From Atrina japonica (taxonomy: Eukaryota > Mollusca > Bivalvia > Pterioida > Pinnidae): DNA of 64,000 nucleotides. The position numbers were made by a program, and so were the translations under genes. The notes under the pieces are model-generated. The model worked only from the letters and a program-made list of their open reading frames with translations, was not told where the DNA came from and did not search any database. Where the stretch lies: assembly GCA_030159075.1 (NCBI GenBank), contig BROG01000985.1, forward strand, positions 122,284-186,283, written 5' to 3'. This document shows, in pieces, positions 34,695-46,065 of the stretch (its first letter is position 1; every line of letters starts with the position of its first letter).

Positions 34695-35870
34695 TCTTTA
34701 GAATGTCCAGGATATAGATACGAATCTGGTAAAAATTCGACAAACACGAACCTCTGGAAATGTAGACGTGGGATCAGGTGCCATGAAGGAGTAAGCATCA
34801 TGTTGCCCGGTCACACCCGCCGGGAGTCCACAGTCAAATCCAAATTAAAATTAAATAAATTAGGAACGAATCCTCGTCACAATCGGTACAGACGTCTCAA
34901 CAACCCCTTTCGAACCCAACATTGCGCTTAATTGTAAACAAAACTTTTATACCGACAGTAAATTTGAAATGTTCATATGTTGAACACGCTCTGGCATATC
35001 TCATCATTTGTGAAATATAAACTCCATATGCGGGTGACTGTGGGATATTACTACTTAAATGTGGAAAATTTCCGATGGGAAAGTCGAAATCGTCGCATTT
35101 GTCGTATGGCTCAGTTGGTAATTTTCCGTCTGTGTTTATAGTGAGTCAAATGTCTAAGGAGCCGGCCTGGCTCAGTCGGTAGCGCTCGACTCTAGATCGT
35201 GAGGTCGTAAGTTCGAGTCCCGCCGGCGGCAGGTTGGATTCTTTTCTTTCGGATGAGACAGTAAAAACTGGAGGTTCCGTATCACAATAGGTGTCGGCAC
35301 GTTAAAGAACCCTCACTGCTCAATGGCCGTAAGTGCCAAGCATAGGCCAAAATTTGAAGAACTTCACCGGCATTTGGTGATGTCTCCATATGAGTGAAAT
35401 AATCTTGAGTGGGACGTTGAACAATAATTTACAATAACATGTCTAAGTATGAAGTTTGTGTGCTTGATTCTGTTGTATCTGTAATTTCTAGTTCGCCGGG
35501 ATATATCGCATTGACATATGTATGGAGATTGTCATTATTAATTGACAAAACGTCGTCGATATATATTAATTGTCAAATTAAAGGACACCGCTAACTTTTT
35601 CTTCTTTTGATTCAGCAGTTTCGGAATGAAGTCTGCTGGGTATGAATAAAGGAACAGGTCGGCCAAATTGGTTCCCATAGGAATGCTGACAGTTTGTTGA
35701 AAGACAACGTCTCCGAAAATTACAAATATATTGTATATTAGAAATTCCAGCATGTTTTTTTAACGACTTCAGTGTATTTATGTGTAGAATCTGAGTGGTG
35801 TTGGACAAAATAAGTTTCATGATAACCAAATGCATTATTAATTGACAAAACATTGTCAATATATCTAATT
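34695..35870 (-). pseudogene. Penelope-like reverse transcriptase and 3' end (copy E), with nested SINE
   Basis: On the minus strand it opens with the motifs QTVSIPMGTN and LADLFLYSY near 35650-35700. The catalytic YIDD box is at 35552-35563 in a shifted frame. After a SINE (35159-35438) it resumes with DFPIGNFPHLSSNIPQSPAY and GVYISQ near 35000-35090. It ends with the family 3' blocks (34695-34935). These RT motifs match Penelope-like elements. Frameshifts make it non-functional. Confidence 0.85.
35159..35438 (+). mobile_element. tRNA-derived SINE (family 1), copy 2
   Basis: tRNA-like head with TGGCTCAGTCGGTAGCG and GTTCGAGTCCC, then the shared body. It is flanked by perfect 9-bp duplications ATGTCTAAG (35150-35158 and 35439-35447) and sits inside the Penelope relic, so it is the younger of the two. 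Confidence 0.88.
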
Positions 35871-36400
35871 ATCTTTGTCAATGTCAAAGGATTAAACATT
35901 GTTCCATATTTTCAAAATTTTGTATGTCACACTTAAACAAGATAAATGTCACCTGTATAGATATATATCTCAATAGGTTTTCTGAGTATTATTAACATAA
36001 TAAATAAATTTTGATCTGATATAATATCATTTTTTTTTCAAAATCGACCTTTCTTAGAAATCCCTGATATAGTTTCCGTTACATTTATATATTACATATA
36101 TTAAATATCACATTATATAACAATTCTAGTATTTTCACCAATATATATTCTAAGTATATCAAATACTTTTTGTCATTCATGAATCATTTTAGTGAAAACT
36201 AATTTCATTCTTTATGCATTTATTCCAGGTCAAATTTCATAACTTTTATAAGCCACACTAAAAAAGATAAAGGTCACCTATATAGATATAAATCTCAAGA
36301 GGTCTTCTGAATATTATAAATAAATTATAATTTATAATAAATAACTTTGTATCTGATACTCGATACCCATTGGTTCAATTTTTGTGTTTATTCCAATAAA
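35871..36400. repeat. diverged ~318-bp tandem duplication
   Basis: A block with cacacttaaacaagataaa, tgtcacctgtatagatata and aggttttctgagtatta near 35928 recurs near 36246. AT-rich and non-coding. Confidence 0.6.
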
Positions 36401-39214
36401 TCTAATTTTGCTATGGACACGCCCACACGACGGGAACTACTTTTCCATTGTGTAGAACCTAGTGCCGTTACAACGTGACTTTAACATTTTTTTTTTGGGG
36501 GGGGGGGGTGTACACACACAAACATTATTTAAGCATGTCAATTTACTCGATTTATGGCCGATGGTTCTAAACAGTCTTCGCGCAGTCTGGCATACATTGC
36601 TCATTGTCTCGGAGCGACAGAAATCCATGGGATGCGGTATTTGAAATCCGACATATGTTTATGAGCAAACAAATTATCAGCAGGAGCTAAAGTCGTGAAT
36701 TTACAAAAGGAATCAAAGAGTGATACACTCATCTATTTTCACAGGGGGATTTCTAATAGCTGGGTGGGTTACTCAGCAGAAGCATGAGGCCAAACAGTAG
36801 GCCAAACTGCTAATTCTGGTGAACTCGGTAAAGTGAGCAGTCGGCTTGAGTGCACTTGACCAATGACAAGGTACCCCTTCTCATATTTTTCCAAAGATGA
36901 CAACAAATAAACGTTTTAAAAGACCTGGCTGTTAAAACATTGCTATTAATTTTTTTCGAAATGGATGCAAGTGGTCCCGTAAAACGAGCCAAATGATATT
37001 CTCATGTAATACCTGATTATTAACATGCTTGTGAAATGTATATTAGCCGGCTAAATGTCCAGATAGAGTAAATGAATTTGTTGATATCAATATCTATTTT
37101 CGACATGTAGGTGAGTTATACTTAAACTTCATTACTTCACACGTTTGTTCTATACAACTGTAGTTGATTTTGCAAACTCGCCTTTTATATTGGTTGTGGG
37201 GACTTGTTTCTATTCAGAAAACTGAACAAATATGGCGACCAATGGAAGTAAAACAATGGGGATGTAGGAAAAATGATATTATTATTTATTTATTTGATTA
37301 AAATGGTTTAAAAGTTGAGATGAAAGCTTTAAGGTTGAGCACAGGAATCCAATTAATAGGTAGATGCGTGAACAACAGATACTATGTGTAACTTTATAAG
37401 TAAACATTGACAGTGTATCCAAAATGAAAACAGACACTATATTTGTTACAAACATCTATTGCAGCGGGAATAAAAACAAATAATTTTTTTTTTCACTGGC
37501 GCACATATTTCACTGATGAATATTTAATCTGTCGAAAACATTACGGAAGCCCCATGACGTCACTTTGAAATATATTTTATCTGGCGGCGACCACATAATA
37601 AACTGGCGGCCACCATCAAATTAATTAGAGTCCGCCTATGAATTCAATAGTGGAACGCATATTAATACATATTGACATCGCAATTACAGTTTGCCAGACA
37701 CATCGGGATATTCTATTTAATTTTCATTACAGTGATTTTGAAAAGATTCATTTCTTTTTATTTTTTAAAGGCTCTGGGTATCCTTTTTTCTGGATTCCAA
37801 AAACGAAAACATCCTTTCTGGAGTACATCGCTGATTTAATGTCATGATAAAAAGAGATTGTTGCAATGCTAAATCTTCACTCCCAGCCCCGAATGACACA
37901 TTTAAAGGGGAAATTACAACCCCATAACTCCCATCTAACCAGTCAATGCATTAATCAAATAACAAATGCTTAAAGTTACCCTTTTACAGAATTGCTTTTC
38001 TTATTCATAATAGAATACTTAATTTACATAATTTCATTAACTGCTTTGTCTCAAAAGTTGTCCTTAATCACGATATAAATAAAAAAAAAGCAAAAAATGA
38101 AAGTCGGGAAATATATAAATTAAGAAAATATGAGCATTGAACTGATTTCAATGAATTTATGAATGGCAAATGGACAAAGCTAACGCGCTTCATGTAATTT
38201 GTCTTTGTCCAGCTGGTATTCATAAGCCCACGAATGCTAACGGACAGTAGTTCAATGCTTAGATGAACTTTCTGATGACCTTTTCCTTGTGAGTATATAA
38301 TATTTCAACTTATTCTTAAACAACACTCAATATATGTAGCCTAGCATGTATACCTTCTATACTTACTTGCTTTGCTTTTAAAATTGAAAGTGATGGCTTA
38401 CATCCAAATAGTCATTACATCTAGGGGAAGCCACTGTACGCTATTGTCCACAAGAAGATTGTTCGTCTTCCGCAACAGACGACAGATGGTACAAACCAAA
38501 GACGATGAAGACAAGCACAAAATAAAGGTGTACTGGATGGGTTGCATTCGATATATTAACTCGTTTGATCACAGTCCGTCTAATCTGCCCATCTTTATGT
38601 ACACTGTTCTATTTGATAAAATCATAGCATATGTGAAGAAGAGAGTTAAATGACAAAACTATTTATTTATTGTCATTTACTGTTAATGGATGTCATATCA
38701 GCATTTTAATCTACCACCAAACACATCTAAGATTAGTAAGTAGTTACCTTAAGATGTACCTAATAAAAATGTGTAGCCCGTTCTTACAGGATATATATAT
38801 ATAAACCAACATAAAGACGTCACGATTTACAACACATAAAAAAATTACGTCATAAATAGAAGAATTATTGCGAAAAAATAAGGTAGTAAGATGACGAAAA
38901 ATAAATACAATAAATGCAAATAAATAATAGTTACTTTAAATATACTACCTAAAAATATTTAAAAATATTAATTTTCCCGTTTGTTAATCCCAACAGGTAT
39001 ATAGGCATTTAATTTCTTTTTTCCATAATTGTTCCCTCACTTTCCGGTACATTTCATCTTTGTATAATTTTTCTATACTAATAACAGCATAGTACTCAAC
39101 ATTAGGCGAATTAAAATAAAAATGGACAGCCACAGGGTCATCGGTTTTTCTATCTTTAAAAGATAAAATATATTATTCAAATATTATTTAATATTAGTTA
39201 AAACAGATATAAAA
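36401..39214. other. 2.8 kb without a recognised gene
   Basis: No family could be recognised in any frame. A short G run occurs near 36497-36508. Open frames at 37638-37847 and 38372-38653 (plus strand) have no known similarity; the second is followed by aaaggtg and could be an isolated exon, but nothing supports it. Confidence 0.4.
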
Positions 39215-39505
39215 CTTGTTTGCGATTACTCTGTTTCACTAAGTGAAATGTTGAGTTGCCTTTACGTTGGCGGTTGTTGAGACGTCTGTACCAATTGTGA
39301 CGAGGATTCACTCCTCACGTATTTCATTGGACTTGACTGTAGACTCACGGCGGTTGTGACCGGTCGACAGGGGATGCTTACTCCTCCATGGCACCTGATC
39401 CCACCTCTTGGTTTCCAGAGGTCCGCGTTTGTCCATTTTTACCGGATTTGTATTTATGTCCTGGACATTGTATTGATTTATACTTTGGTATCTGAGATTT
39501 TTTAT
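39215..39505 (+). mobile_element. Penelope-like element, 3' fragment (copy C)
   Basis: Starts in the last codons of the RT frame (gtttgcgattactctgtttc), then gttgttgagacgtctgtacc, gtgaccggtcgacaggggat, cctgatcccacctcttgg, and ends tgatttatactttggtatct. Nearly the same sequence is at 62680-62965. Confidence 0.85.
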
Positions 39506-39527
39506 ATTTTCGAAAGTAATGGCCAGG

Positions 39528-39700
39528 TGTACAATATCAATAATTATATTAACTTTAAATCGTCCGATGTTGTTTATGGCTTATTCTGTAAAAGATGTGA
39601 CAAAATTGTTTATGCAGGATAAACCGAATGTTCACTATATCAGAGACACATTTTCCACCTGGTTAGGGAGTATATTAGATTACTGGTGGCCAAGTACCAT
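39528..39700 (+). pseudogene. GIY-YIG endonuclease fragment (Penelope-type)
   Basis: The frame reads NNYINFKSSDVVYGLFCKRC, then DKIVYAG, a stop codon, then TECSLYQRHIFHLVREYIRL. VYG and YAG in this spacing, the Cys pair and the following Arg fit the GIY-YIG nuclease domain that Penelope elements carry after the RT. One nonsense codon interrupts it. It starts about 20 bp after a Penelope 3' end, so two partial copies lie head to tail. Confidence 0.65.
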
Positions 39701-40174
39701 AGACACTGAACTCGCATTGCACACAAAACAACACACATACATATTTACATAGTCACTTCAAACATATACAATATACCTGGTCATCAGTAAAGGTGTACAT
39801 AAAATATACCAACGAATCCCAACAAAACATTCACATGTATACATAAAAATAAATAAATAGGTAAATAAATAAATGAATAAATATTAACATATTTTTCAAT
39901 TTGTAGTTATAAAATCCTTTAAAAAATCAATAATGAATAAGAAATGATCAAATACATTTGATCTATTTTTTTACATTTCTAATTACTCATGTACATTGAT
40001 AATTCCCAAACCATCATATACATATAGTATAAGTAATGGTAAATATAATTCCACAAATGAGAAGCCATCGGAGTTAAATTCCTGCGGAAAATCAGTCCCA
40101 CTAGTTTCCTAAATGAATTTTTTTCTCCCATAAATTTACAAATGGGAAAAAAATTGTCCATAGGATTATTTATC
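39701..40174. other. non-coding, AT-rich
   Basis: Contains a short aataaata-rich stretch near 39846-39885. No gene seen. Confidence 0.5.
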
Positions 40175-40232
40175 CCATGGGATTTTTGGTGGGATTTTGG
40201 TGAGAGTGAAAATCCCACCGAAAATCCCATGG
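40175..40232. repeat. near-perfect 24-bp-stem hairpin
   Basis: 40175-40198 pairs with 40209-40232. Only one position differs, and as RNA that would be a wobble pair. The loop is 10 nt (ggtgagagtg). The ends are CCATGG. It could be a tiny MITE or a small-RNA precursor; nothing in the sequence decides. Confidence 0.75.
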
Positions 40233-41534
40233 AATTTTTACCTTTGAAAAAAATATCTCTGCAGGTATCAACAGGTAAAACCTAAATTTTAGTATATGTG
40301 TTATTGGTCATAAATCCCATCATCTACCACAAAAAAAAATTCTGCAGCTCCAATGGAAATGGTAGCTAAAAGTCCGGACTTTGTCGTGTCCGGAGTTAAA
40401 TGTCGCACTGTTTATATTAAATTGGTCGATACTATTTTCGTAAATAACTATGTACCTGTATTTGTGTTGGTATTGCATGTGACCGAGCAAAGATTGGACC
40501 GAGCTGCAAGTCTACACGATCGGTCAGCTGTAAAATTACTCTCCGCGGAAAACGATATCGAGAAATGAGCTCCTCATCAGATAAAATGTCAAGCGTTTGA
40601 CTCTAATCTATGGAAACGCTATTTCTTCTAAAAACATTTCTATTTTGTCTTTGCGCTTGTAAAATTATATATGCCATTTCCCTGAGTTATGTGTGGTGTT
40701 AACCCTCTTGGTATTATATATCCTTTGATGTCACGCTGCGAAGAATGGACGCTTTACGTCATTTTTGTGAGCATGACGTAATGTCTCTCTGACTGGTTCA
40801 ACATATGTAATAGGTGAATAAAAAGAATATTAAAATGTGAAAAAGTCTTCTAAAACGTACATAAAAATGACTCGTATACATGTATTTGATAATCTGTAAA
40901 TAGTACCACTAGCGAAATCATCATCCAGTTTACAGTTCTGATATAATTAAAACAAGAATAATCCTTTACGTCATTAGTTACATCATCGTTCCATATTTCA
41001 GATAAGAGTTAAGCTATTTATTCAACGTAAGGAAAAATAATTTGGAAAATATAACTTTTATCGCTAAATAAGGGTAATACAGAATGCGCACTTTGCATTG
41101 GTTCAAATATCAGCTAAGCTGTACCGAGATAAATTTATAAAGTGACTCCACCTTATTCTATATTATGCAAATATTCGTCCGTGTACTGTTTTATTCAAAG
41201 TATTTGATGACTCACGCATGTTTTATGTTTTATATTTTCAAAGTTTTGAAAGATGGACATATCAGCGGAGACGAAGTCAACGGTTTGTAGTTGGTCGGTT
41301 TTGGTATTTTTTTCTTTTTCTCGTTTTAATACCAATCAAAGGGGTAGAATATTAATGATTTTCAAATGTGAAGGTACCGTAGTTGCTCTAATAAGGGCGC
41401 AGCTGGATCTTTTTCATATAGATTTAATGACTGTTTGAAAAGAAATTTTACTTTTTTATTTTTAATTTAGATTACTGCCCGACATCATAATATTTATTTT
41501 TCTTTTTTTGGTGCAATAAATATCAACTATATAC
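40233..41534. other. non-coding, unrecognised 71-codon frame
   Basis: A plus-strand frame at 40353-40568 (starting MEMVAKSPDFVVSGV) lies in a patch richer in CpG than its surroundings. It has no domain I know and no clear splice context. Otherwise no features. Confidence 0.35.
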
Positions 41535-42090
41535 GGAAGCCGATACGTGCCACATGTAGTAATAAAAATATGTCGTTATAACGACATATATCTTGTTAAA
41601 ACGACTTAATATGTCGTTATAACGAGATATGTATTATCTTGTTATAACAAGATATTATGTCGTTATAACAAGATATTATGTCGTAATAACAAGATATTAT
41701 GTTGTTATAACGAGATATGAATTATCTTGTTATAACAAGATATTATGTCGTTATAACAATATAATATGTCGTAATAACAAGATATTATGTCGTAATAACA
41801 ATATATTATGTTGTTATAACGAGATATGAATTATCTTGTTATAACAAGATATTATGTCGTAATAACAAGATATTATGTCGTAATAACAAGATATTATGTC
41901 GTTATAACAAGATATGAATTATCTTGTTATAACAAGATATTATGTCGTTATAACAAAATAGTATGTCGTAATAACAAGATATTATGTCGTAATAACAAGA
42001 TATTATGTTGTTATAACAAGATATGAATTATCTTGTTATAACAAGATATTATGTCGTAATAACAAGATAATATGTCGTAATTACGGAAGC
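41535..42090. repeat. palindromic 21-bp repeat with 197-bp higher-order unit
   Basis: Monomers of about 21 bp (attatgtcgttataacaagat and variants) carry the palindromes ATGTCGTTATAACGACAT and TATCTTGTTATAACAAGATA. The marker atatgaattatcttg occurs at 41627 (variant), 41715, 41824, 41912 and 42021, giving spacings 88, 109, 88, 109, so a 197-bp higher-order unit repeats twice. The array is bracketed by tacggaagccg...gccac on the left (near 41531) and tacggaagcgtatttgggcc on the right (near 42083). Confidence 0.85.
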
Positions 42091-42446
42091 GTATTTGGGC
42101 CACGAGTTGTCTTATAACTGTTAGTTATTAAGGTTTTATTTGAATTTTTTTCACATCGTTGTTCTTAATAAGGCATAACACCGCATTACTATCTGGTAAT
42201 AATTGTGTTACAAGACACTAATCATGTTATATTGTATCATTCTTATTCAATATTATTATTAACGCAACCTTAATTTAAAGAAGCTATATTTTATGAAAAA
42301 TAAACCACTTCTAACTTTTCACGAAATACTCCTTTTTTAAGGCATTGTCTTGAGAAAATTGCAACAAATTGTTGTGTAATATCACAACCTTCATTTATCT
42401 ATTTCTATATATTTTAATGGTGTCTTAATTTAAGTTGTATTATGGT
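42091..42446. other. non-coding, no feature seen
   Basis: No recognised feature. Confidence 0.5.
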
Positions 42447-42537
42447 TTAACCCTTTCACCCCTGAAAATCTGAGTGGTATGCTCTTTTTATTGTTAAAGA
42501 CTAGTTTTTTTATGGTCTGTAGGGTTGAAAGGGTTAA
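42447..42537. mobile_element. 91-bp TTAA-flanked MITE
   Basis: TTAACCCTTTCACCCC at the left and GGGTTGAAAGGGTTAA at the right form inverted ends with TTAA at each terminus. Length and shape match the elements at 4675 and 30753, though the interior is only weakly similar. Confidence 0.6.
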
Positions 42538-42883
42538 ATAGACCATTGTAACTCGCTGGCAAATTTTGTCGAGTCAGATTATATATTTTCATACCGTCGC
42601 AGGACAGAATATTTATTTTAAAGCAGACCAGAGACAGATTGTTTATATTCTTCATTTTTTTTACATTTGTAGTGAGAAAAGTATTATATTGCTGTGGCGG
42701 ATAAAAAAATGTCATAGGGGAGTTGAGGGTGTAACATAAAGAACATTTATACTGTTTAAAACTGATACATATCTTACAATACATACGACACTGCATATTG
42801 GATTAGTGAGGCGAGATTTCGCCACGGAAAATGAGACACGCTCTCGCATCTTTCAGAAAATTTCAGAAATTTGGAATCCTGAA
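42538..42883. other. non-coding, no feature seen
   Basis: The minus-strand frame at 42494-42796 has no known similarity. Confidence 0.45.
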
Positions 42884-43337
42884 CATACGGAAGTATGGAA
42901 GGAACGTGTAAAAAAATTATCTCGTGCGCACGACATAATATTTTTTTTCCTCAAATATTATGCCGTGCGCACGACTTAATTTTTTTTTCTCTCATTTTTT
43001 ATATCGTGCGCACGACTTAATATTTTTTTTCTCTCATTTGTTATATCGTGCGCACGACTTTATGTTTTTTTTTCTCATTTGTTATGTCGTGCGTACGACT
43101 TAATATTTTTTTTTTTCGCACGACATAACAAATGAGAGAAAAAAAAAATATAAAGTCGTGCGCACGATATAACAAATGAGAAAAAAAAAAACATTAAGTC
43201 ATGCGCACGATATAACAAATGAGAAAAAAAAATATTAAGTCGTGCGCACGACATGATTTTTGAAGAAAAATAGTATTAAGTCGTGTGCACGAGATAAAAT
43301 ATTTTTTTTCCACATATCCCTTCCATACTTCCGTATG
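42884..43337. mobile_element. 454-bp palindromic element built of TCGTGCGCACGA units
   Basis: The ends CATACGGAAGTATGGAAGG and CCTTCCATACTTCCGTATG-type are inverted repeats. The left half contains four direct units of about 50 bp (tcgtgcgcacgacttaatat, then a T run, then ctcatttgttat). The right half contains the same units inverted, meeting near 43115. Each unit centres on the palindrome TCGTGCGCACGA. No coding capacity. Confidence 0.8.
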
Positions 43338-43951
43338 AACAGGCATTTTATCAGCGTCAAGATACAAAATTACGCCTGTCTACCTGGCTAATACAGTGGC
43401 GTAGGAAGCAAATCAAAAGGGGGGCAAATTTGTTTTTCTGAAAATGTTTTCCCCGGTAAAATAAAATATTTTCATATACCTTTTGATTATGCAATAAACA
43501 TATACAACAGTGGCGGATCTAGATTTTTTTCAAGAGGGTGGTGAGTGGGTTTGATGCTGGAGACATGAAATTATACTTGTTAAAACTGTCATATAATGCA
43601 TACCTCACCAAAGGCAGACTTATGATTTAAAGTTGGATAGGGTGCAAATGTAGAATATATTCGCATTTTACATTTGAAAGCTCCGGGAAGCATTTTCCTG
43701 GATTCCAGATGTGTTGATAATATAAAAAAATGTATGTGAAAAAGTTGGGGGGGGGGGCGTCTAGGTAATATGTCAAACTTATTATCAATCTAAACTAAAA
43801 CTGTTTCAGGAAACATAATCCATCCCTCTGATAGACGGATCAAACCTCCAAAATGAAGTGAAATTCAACTCCGGCTAGGGGATTCTAGAGTATGTTCTCC
43901 AGATAAAAGTTGGAATATTTCCAATTTGGAAGCCCAATGAAGCATTTTGTA

Positions 43952-43984
<33 letters not shown>

Positions 43985-45765
43985 GAAACAAATCAGTTTT
44001 CCATATGTTCCAGGGAGTATACTAGTACTCTCTAGGAAATGTTAAATTTCACAAGTCCACAGAGTTCAAAGTTCATTATCTAGGTTCCAAACATTAAATT
44101 AGGAACTGGTTTTATCTCAAATTCATTAAACGGAGAGACTGATTATTTGTATATTTCAATTTTTTTTTTGGGGGGGGGGGGGTTTTGTCAGCGTTTTTCT
44201 ACTTCCTCATGGTGGATTTGCAGAACAAATGGATGCAGATGACCACTGATGGAGTCAGCAACGAAACTTCTTTGATCTCAATTATATATAAATGTCTTTA
44301 TGTATTAATAAAAAAAGAGGGGGGTAGCCAGTCGACAAAATTTTAGAGAAATACGGCGAGCGAAGCGAGCCGAAACGTTTTTAAAAATGATTTTCTTTAG
44401 CACCAGTTAAGGTCAGATTATTTATCAATTTGCTAATAAAGGACAGACTATTTCTTTTCAATGTTTTCAAGGCCAGAATATTAATTTAAAATTCTGCCAG
44501 CTCCCCCCGCAGAATCAATAGTTATCGCCTTATATATCCCATTCCTTCCATATTTGGCATACAGAATGATGGCGAGAATGAACTGCATGGGAGCTTAAAA
44601 ATTAAAAACAAGTTAGTGCGTTAATATTAGAAATATGACACAATTATTTGGAAAAATATCAAACAGAAAATGTCTTATAACGGACCAATCTAATTATAAA
44701 CCGATCTCTAATCTCTCCTGTTTTCTGATATGTCGCGTGCAGGATCTAACGCAATCCGCTATGGGGTCACGCGAGGATGACCTCGTAAAATTGTCATTTT
44801 CGACCCATGAAAAAGCGACTTACACAATCTTGTAAGCGATCTAATGGCAAAGAGATGTAAATATTTTGTTATGAAGACAGGTACATATCATAAACTCAGT
44901 AAACTGTCAGGCATCCTCAGGTGTACAGTGTACGATGTAGAGAGACTCATATAAATTGGAAGAGTAACTTTTGTTATACTTCATTTCTGTCATAGTGGAA
45001 GTCTTACAACATTTGTACTATTTGCTCGTTGCCAAAGTACAAAAATCACCTATATGTCACGTACTTTGGCTAAAATACTATGAGTGCTGATCATAGGTAT
45101 TTCTGTGTAGGTCATTCAAGAAGGCAGTTAAAACTGAATAGTGGGAAATCTACTGACCACCATAGCAAACCTCTGTAAATTACATAAGGGAGATAAGATT
45201 GCCATAGTAAATGGCCAGTGTGCTGTGTATACCACTACTCTAAAGAATTTTAATCCAAGCTGATAACGTTGCCCGAAATGCAACGTTTACTTGTGATGCT
45301 AAAAATAAACCAGTTTGTTTTTTAGAAAAGTTTCATTGTGATACAATGTATTTTGTGTAATTGTTTAAAAATTTTATTTTTAATTTCATGATCAACGGTT
45401 TTTCTATCTTGATTATTATAATTAAGTTGTCTATGGCTAACTATTTAGAGAAACATTAATATGTACCGGTATATAGTAAGTTTTCATTAGCACCTATATA
45501 TATATTTAATGCATTTAAAAAATATTTCATAAAATCGTAATGTTATTGGATTTGATTAATACATTTTTTGTAATTAGGTAAACCAACACGTTTTGTGTAT
45601 ATTTGCCCAACACTGGCGCAACAATGTACGCCGAACGACTCATTCATTTTCATACTTAGATATTTTGGCCTTTATCGGTCAAACCTTGTGCATGTACAAG
45701 ACAGTATTTTAGTCCAAGACAGCATGCATGCAAACTAATCACGAATAGGTTTAAATACATTCAAA
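43338..45765. other. 2.4 kb non-coding with homopolymer runs
   Basis: C27 at about 43958-43984, G runs near 43747-43757 and 44171-44182. The phrase ggcgagcgaagcgagccgaaacg near 44347 is a short internally repetitive motif. A hairpin cgttgc/gcaacg lies near 45256-45276. No gene seen. Confidence 0.45.
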
Positions 45766-46065
45766 GTCAAGATCAGATTAACATACGTTGGCCCAATGTT
45801 GGTTCAACATTGTACATTTAAAGTCAATGTCATATTAACGTACATTGGCCCAATGTTGGTTCAACATTGTACATTCAAAGTCAAGATCAGATTAACATAC
45901 GTTGGCCCAATGTTGGTTCAACATTGTGCATTGAAAGTCAAGGTCATATTAACGTACATTGGCCCAATGTTGGCCTGATCTTGTACATTCAAGGTCAAGA
46001 TCAGATTAACATACGTTGGCCCAATGTTGGTTCAACATTGTACATTCAAAGTCTAGATCCTATTT
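45766..46065. repeat. 57-bp tandem repeat, about five copies
   Basis: attaac marks units at 45777, 45834, 45891, 45948 and 46005, exactly 57 bp apart. Each unit holds the hairpin CAATGTTG-GTT-CAACATTG. Because 57 is divisible by three, all frames stay open for 60-66 codons, which is why coding-like repeats appear; there is no other coding evidence. Confidence 0.9.

Noticed and set aside
35159..35230. tRNA gene
   Set aside because: The A- and B-box head continues into a SINE body and is flanked by target duplications; the other heads at 11575, 17887, 53214, 54402, 54794 and 60442 are the same.
38372..38653. 93-codon frame, possible isolated exon
   Set aside because: No similarity and no partner exons.
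40353..40568. 71-codon frame in a CpG-richer patch
   Set aside because: No recognised family, no clear splice sites; kept only as a note.
40560..40590. CTGATGA on the minus strand as a hammerhead core
   Set aside because: No GAAA follows at a usable distance.
41629..42026. Two 66-codon frames of Tyr/Val/Asn repeats
   Set aside because: Translation of the 21-bp palindromic monomer (7 codons), with no other coding evidence.
45256..45276. Hairpin with CCGAAAT loop as a ribozyme
   Set aside because: The preceding core is CTGATAA, losing the catalytic G, and the hairpin itself occupies the helix II position with the wrong layout.
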